This document shows, in pieces, positions 14,028 through 15,716 of a DNA stretch of 15,716 bases (its first letter is position 1; the number at the start of each line of letters is the position of its first letter). The stretch covers positions 1-15,716 of the forward strand of contig CAZGVW010000062.1 in the NCBI GenBank assembly GCA_964529265.1. Reading direction: 5' to 3'. A model generated the notes under the pieces. It ran no database searches. It was not told the origin of the DNA and saw nothing but the letters and a program-made list of their open reading frames with translations. The position numbers were made by a program, and so were the translations under genes. This DNA comes from CAZGVW01 sp964529265. Its GTDB lineage: Bacteria; Planctomycetota; Phycisphaerae; Phycisphaerales; UBA1924.

Positions 14028-15640
14028 CAGCCCTCTCCTCGTGCGGCGCCGCTCGCCTCGCGCTCGTGCGAGTCGGCGTTGTCAGGCTCGTCCTCGTCGA
14101 ACTCGTCGACGAGCGTGGCGCGGTCGACCTCGCTCCGCGTGGTCAGGCCCGACGTCACCGCGGCCAGTCCCGCCTCGCGCAGCGTCTGCATCCCGCCGGC
14201 CCGCGCGGCGTTGTGCAACGCCGAGGCCGTCGCGCCCTGCGCCACGAGGTCGCGGAGGCGCTGGTCCATGACGAGGAGTTCGAAGAGGCCGGTCCGTCCC
14301 CGGAACCCAGCGCCGCCGCAGGCGGCACACCCTTCAGCGTCGTCGACCGCCCGGCCGAGGCACGACCTGCAGGCCATGCGCACCAGGCGCTGGGCCAGGA
14401 CCGCCGAGAGCGAGGCGTTCACGAGGTAGGGCTCGACCCCGAGGTCGACCAGCCGCGTGACGGCGCTCGCGGCATTGTTCGTGTGCAGCGTCGAGAAGAC
14501 CAGGTGCCCCGTCAGGGCCGACTGCACGGCGATCCGCGCCGTCTCGGCGTCGCGGATCTCCCCCACCATGATGACGTCGGGATCCTGGCGCAGGATGTGG
14601 CGCAGGCCCGTGGCGAAGGTCACGCCCTTGCGGGGGTTCACCTGCGACTGGCTGATGCCCGGGAGTTCGTACTCGATCGGATCCTCCAGCGTCATCACGT
14701 TGCGCTCGATCGTGTCGAGGCGGCACAGGACGCTGTAGAGCGTCGTGGTCTTCCCCGAGCCGGTGGGGCCGGTGACCAGGACCATGCCGTAGGGGCGAAC
14801 GCAGGCTGATTCGAAGCGTTTGCGCGTGGCCGCGGGCATGCCGAGGCGCTCGAGTTCGAAGAGCTCAACCGATCGCTTGTCGAGCAGTCGGATGACGAGG
14901 CGCTCGCCGCGCGCTGTGGGCAAGGTGCTGATGCGGAGGTCCACTTCCTTGCCGGCGATCGTCACCGCGGCACGGCCATCCTGGGGGAGGCGGCGCTCGG
15001 CGATATCCATCTGGCCCATCACCTTGACGCGGCTGACCAGGGGCAGGAGCAGGCGCTGGGGCAGCCGCCGCGCCTCAACCAGCGCGCCGTCGATCCGGAA
15101 GCGGACGACGAGGCCGTCGCCCTCGGGCTGGGCGTGCACGTCGCTGGCTCGGCGCGACAGGGCCTCGAAGAGCAGGCCGTTGACGAGGCGCACCACCGGT
15201 GCGCGGCCCGCCGTCTGGAGCAGGTCGCGCTCGTCCGCGGCAAGGAGCGCGGCGAGATCGCGCTCATCGAGGCCATCGCCGGCGTCGATCTCGCTGGCGC
15301 TTGACCGCGCCGAACTCGAGGCTCCGGCGCGAGCCTGCGCCATCTCGTCCAGCGCCGCGGCGATGGCCTCCGCGTCGCCGCGGACCGCGACCACCGGGCG
15401 GCCGAGTCGGGCGGCGATATTGTGGACGACAAGGTCATCCTCCTCGCGCCCGGAGACGACGAGCGTCTCCCTGCCATCCGAGTCAACGCCCTGACTGATC
15501 ACGAGCCTTTCTCGGGCGAACTCGAGTGGGACCAGTGCGGCGAACTCGGCGCTTACGCGGTGGATGTCGATGCCGGCGCCGCCACGGGTCTTCGCCGCCC
15601 CGTTCTCCGCGATGATCGGCTTGGCTTCGAGATCGGGCAC
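14027..15640 (-). CDS. gspE: GspE type II secretion ATPase, 537 aa
   Basis: This cytoplasmic hexameric ATPase drives pseudopilus assembly. After a divergent N-terminal domain (1-120), the ATPase core shows RASDVHAQPEGDGLVVRFRIDG (about 164-185), Walker A GPTGSGKT (291-298), the Asp box LEDPIEYELPGISQSQVN (318-335), Walker B with RQDPDVIMVGEIRD (351-364) and the His box STLHTNNA (384-391). The zinc-binding tetracysteine is present as C424, C427, C438 and C441. The GTG at 15640 is the only reasonable start in this frame: GAGG lies eight bases upstream, no ATG or TTG precedes it, and a TAA occurs in frame at 15713-15715. The C-terminal 30 residues are acidic and extend past the family end. It is first in the operon segment visible here. 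Confidence 0.95.
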   Translation of the reverse strand: MPDLEAKPIIAENGAAKTRGGAGIDIHRVSAEFAALVPLEFARERLVISQGVDSDGRETLVVSGREEDDLVVHNIAARLGRPVVAVRGDAEAIAAALDEMAQARAGASSSARSSASEIDAGDGLDERDLAALLAADERDLLQTAGRAPVVRLVNGLLFEALSRRASDVHAQPEGDGLVVRFRIDGALVEARRLPQRLLLPLVSRVKVMGQMDIAERRLPQDGRAAVTIAGKEVDLRISTLPTARGERLVIRLLDKRSVELFELERLGMPAATRKRFESACVRPYGMVLVTGPTGSGKTTTLYSVLCRLDTIERNVMTLEDPIEYELPGISQSQVNPRKGVTFATGLRHILRQDPDVIMVGEIRDAETARIAVQSALTGHLVFSTLHTNNAASAVTRLVDLGVEPYLVNASLSAVLAQRLVRMACRSCLGRAVDDAEGCAACGGAGFRGRTGLFELLVMDQRLRDLVAQGATASALHNAARAGGMQTLREAGLAAVTSGLTTRSEVDRATLVDEFDEDEPDNADSHEREASGAARGEG

Positions 15641-15716
15641 CGTGAAGGCCTCGTTCGATTGCCGGCGGTTGGGAGATTCCAGGAGTTCCTGGGTCTTGGG
15701 TGTTCCGGGGGGTTAT
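15641..15716. other. Leader region upstream of gspE
   Basis: These 76 bases run to the window edge. On the minus strand a TAA at 15715-15713 could be the stop of the preceding operon gene (gspD would be expected), but too little is visible to say. A small palindrome (ccagga/tcctgg, 15679-15692) is present. Confidence 0.25.

Overview
The window (15,716 bases, high GC) looks like chromosomal DNA of a planctomycete, most likely of the Phycisphaerae/Phycisphaerales type. This is inferred from the dockerin-like tail at the left edge (DLNGDGALNATDL followed by LALLLASWG), from interspersed 'gccccggaggggc / caggggcttcagcccctg' palindromes, and from scarce Shine-Dalgarno sites combined with GC-rich third codon positions. 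No 16S or marker gene is present, so the assignment is not proven.

Left part (1-4247, + strand): the C-terminal 40 residues of an exported protein, then about 1.2 kb with little convincing coding. That stretch holds a cluster of palindromes, one or two weak small ORFs, a pair of 30-bp-spaced direct repeats that could be an insertion-sequence end, and about 300 bases of nearly pure pyrimidine with a 13-bp tandem repeat. After it comes a large DUF2339 polytopic membrane protein (979 aa).

Middle (4298-7187): an initiator tRNA-Met with its own promoter and a 13-bp-stem terminator. It is followed by about 2.7 kb that reads like a decayed island: a PD-(D/E)XK nuclease-like gene broken by a frameshift, a 39-codon ORF resembling the start of a DUF2924 protein, and the C-terminal part of a NodU/TobZ-type carbamoyltransferase without its N-terminal domain.

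Right part (7188-15640, all on the - strand): a compact type II secretion (general secretion pathway) operon in the order gspE-F-G-H-I-J-K-C-L-M plus a terminal TPR lipoprotein gene. Every gene from E onward overlaps the next by 1-4 bases or is separated by 3 bases, so it should be read as one translationally coupled unit. GspE is the cytoplasmic ATPase, F the inner-membrane platform, G the major pseudopilin, H-I-J-K the minor pseudopilins, and C, L and M the inner-membrane assembly proteins. The secretin gspD and the prepilin peptidase gspO are not in the window. Unusual points are the small gspC placed between K and L, Ala instead of Gly before the cleavage site of GspG and GspH, and the coupled TPR lipoprotein, which carries an apparent -1 frameshift near its end.

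I see no complete new defence or mobile system. The best leads are the TPR lipoprotein as a possible secretion accessory and the frameshifted nuclease-like gene next to the tRNA.
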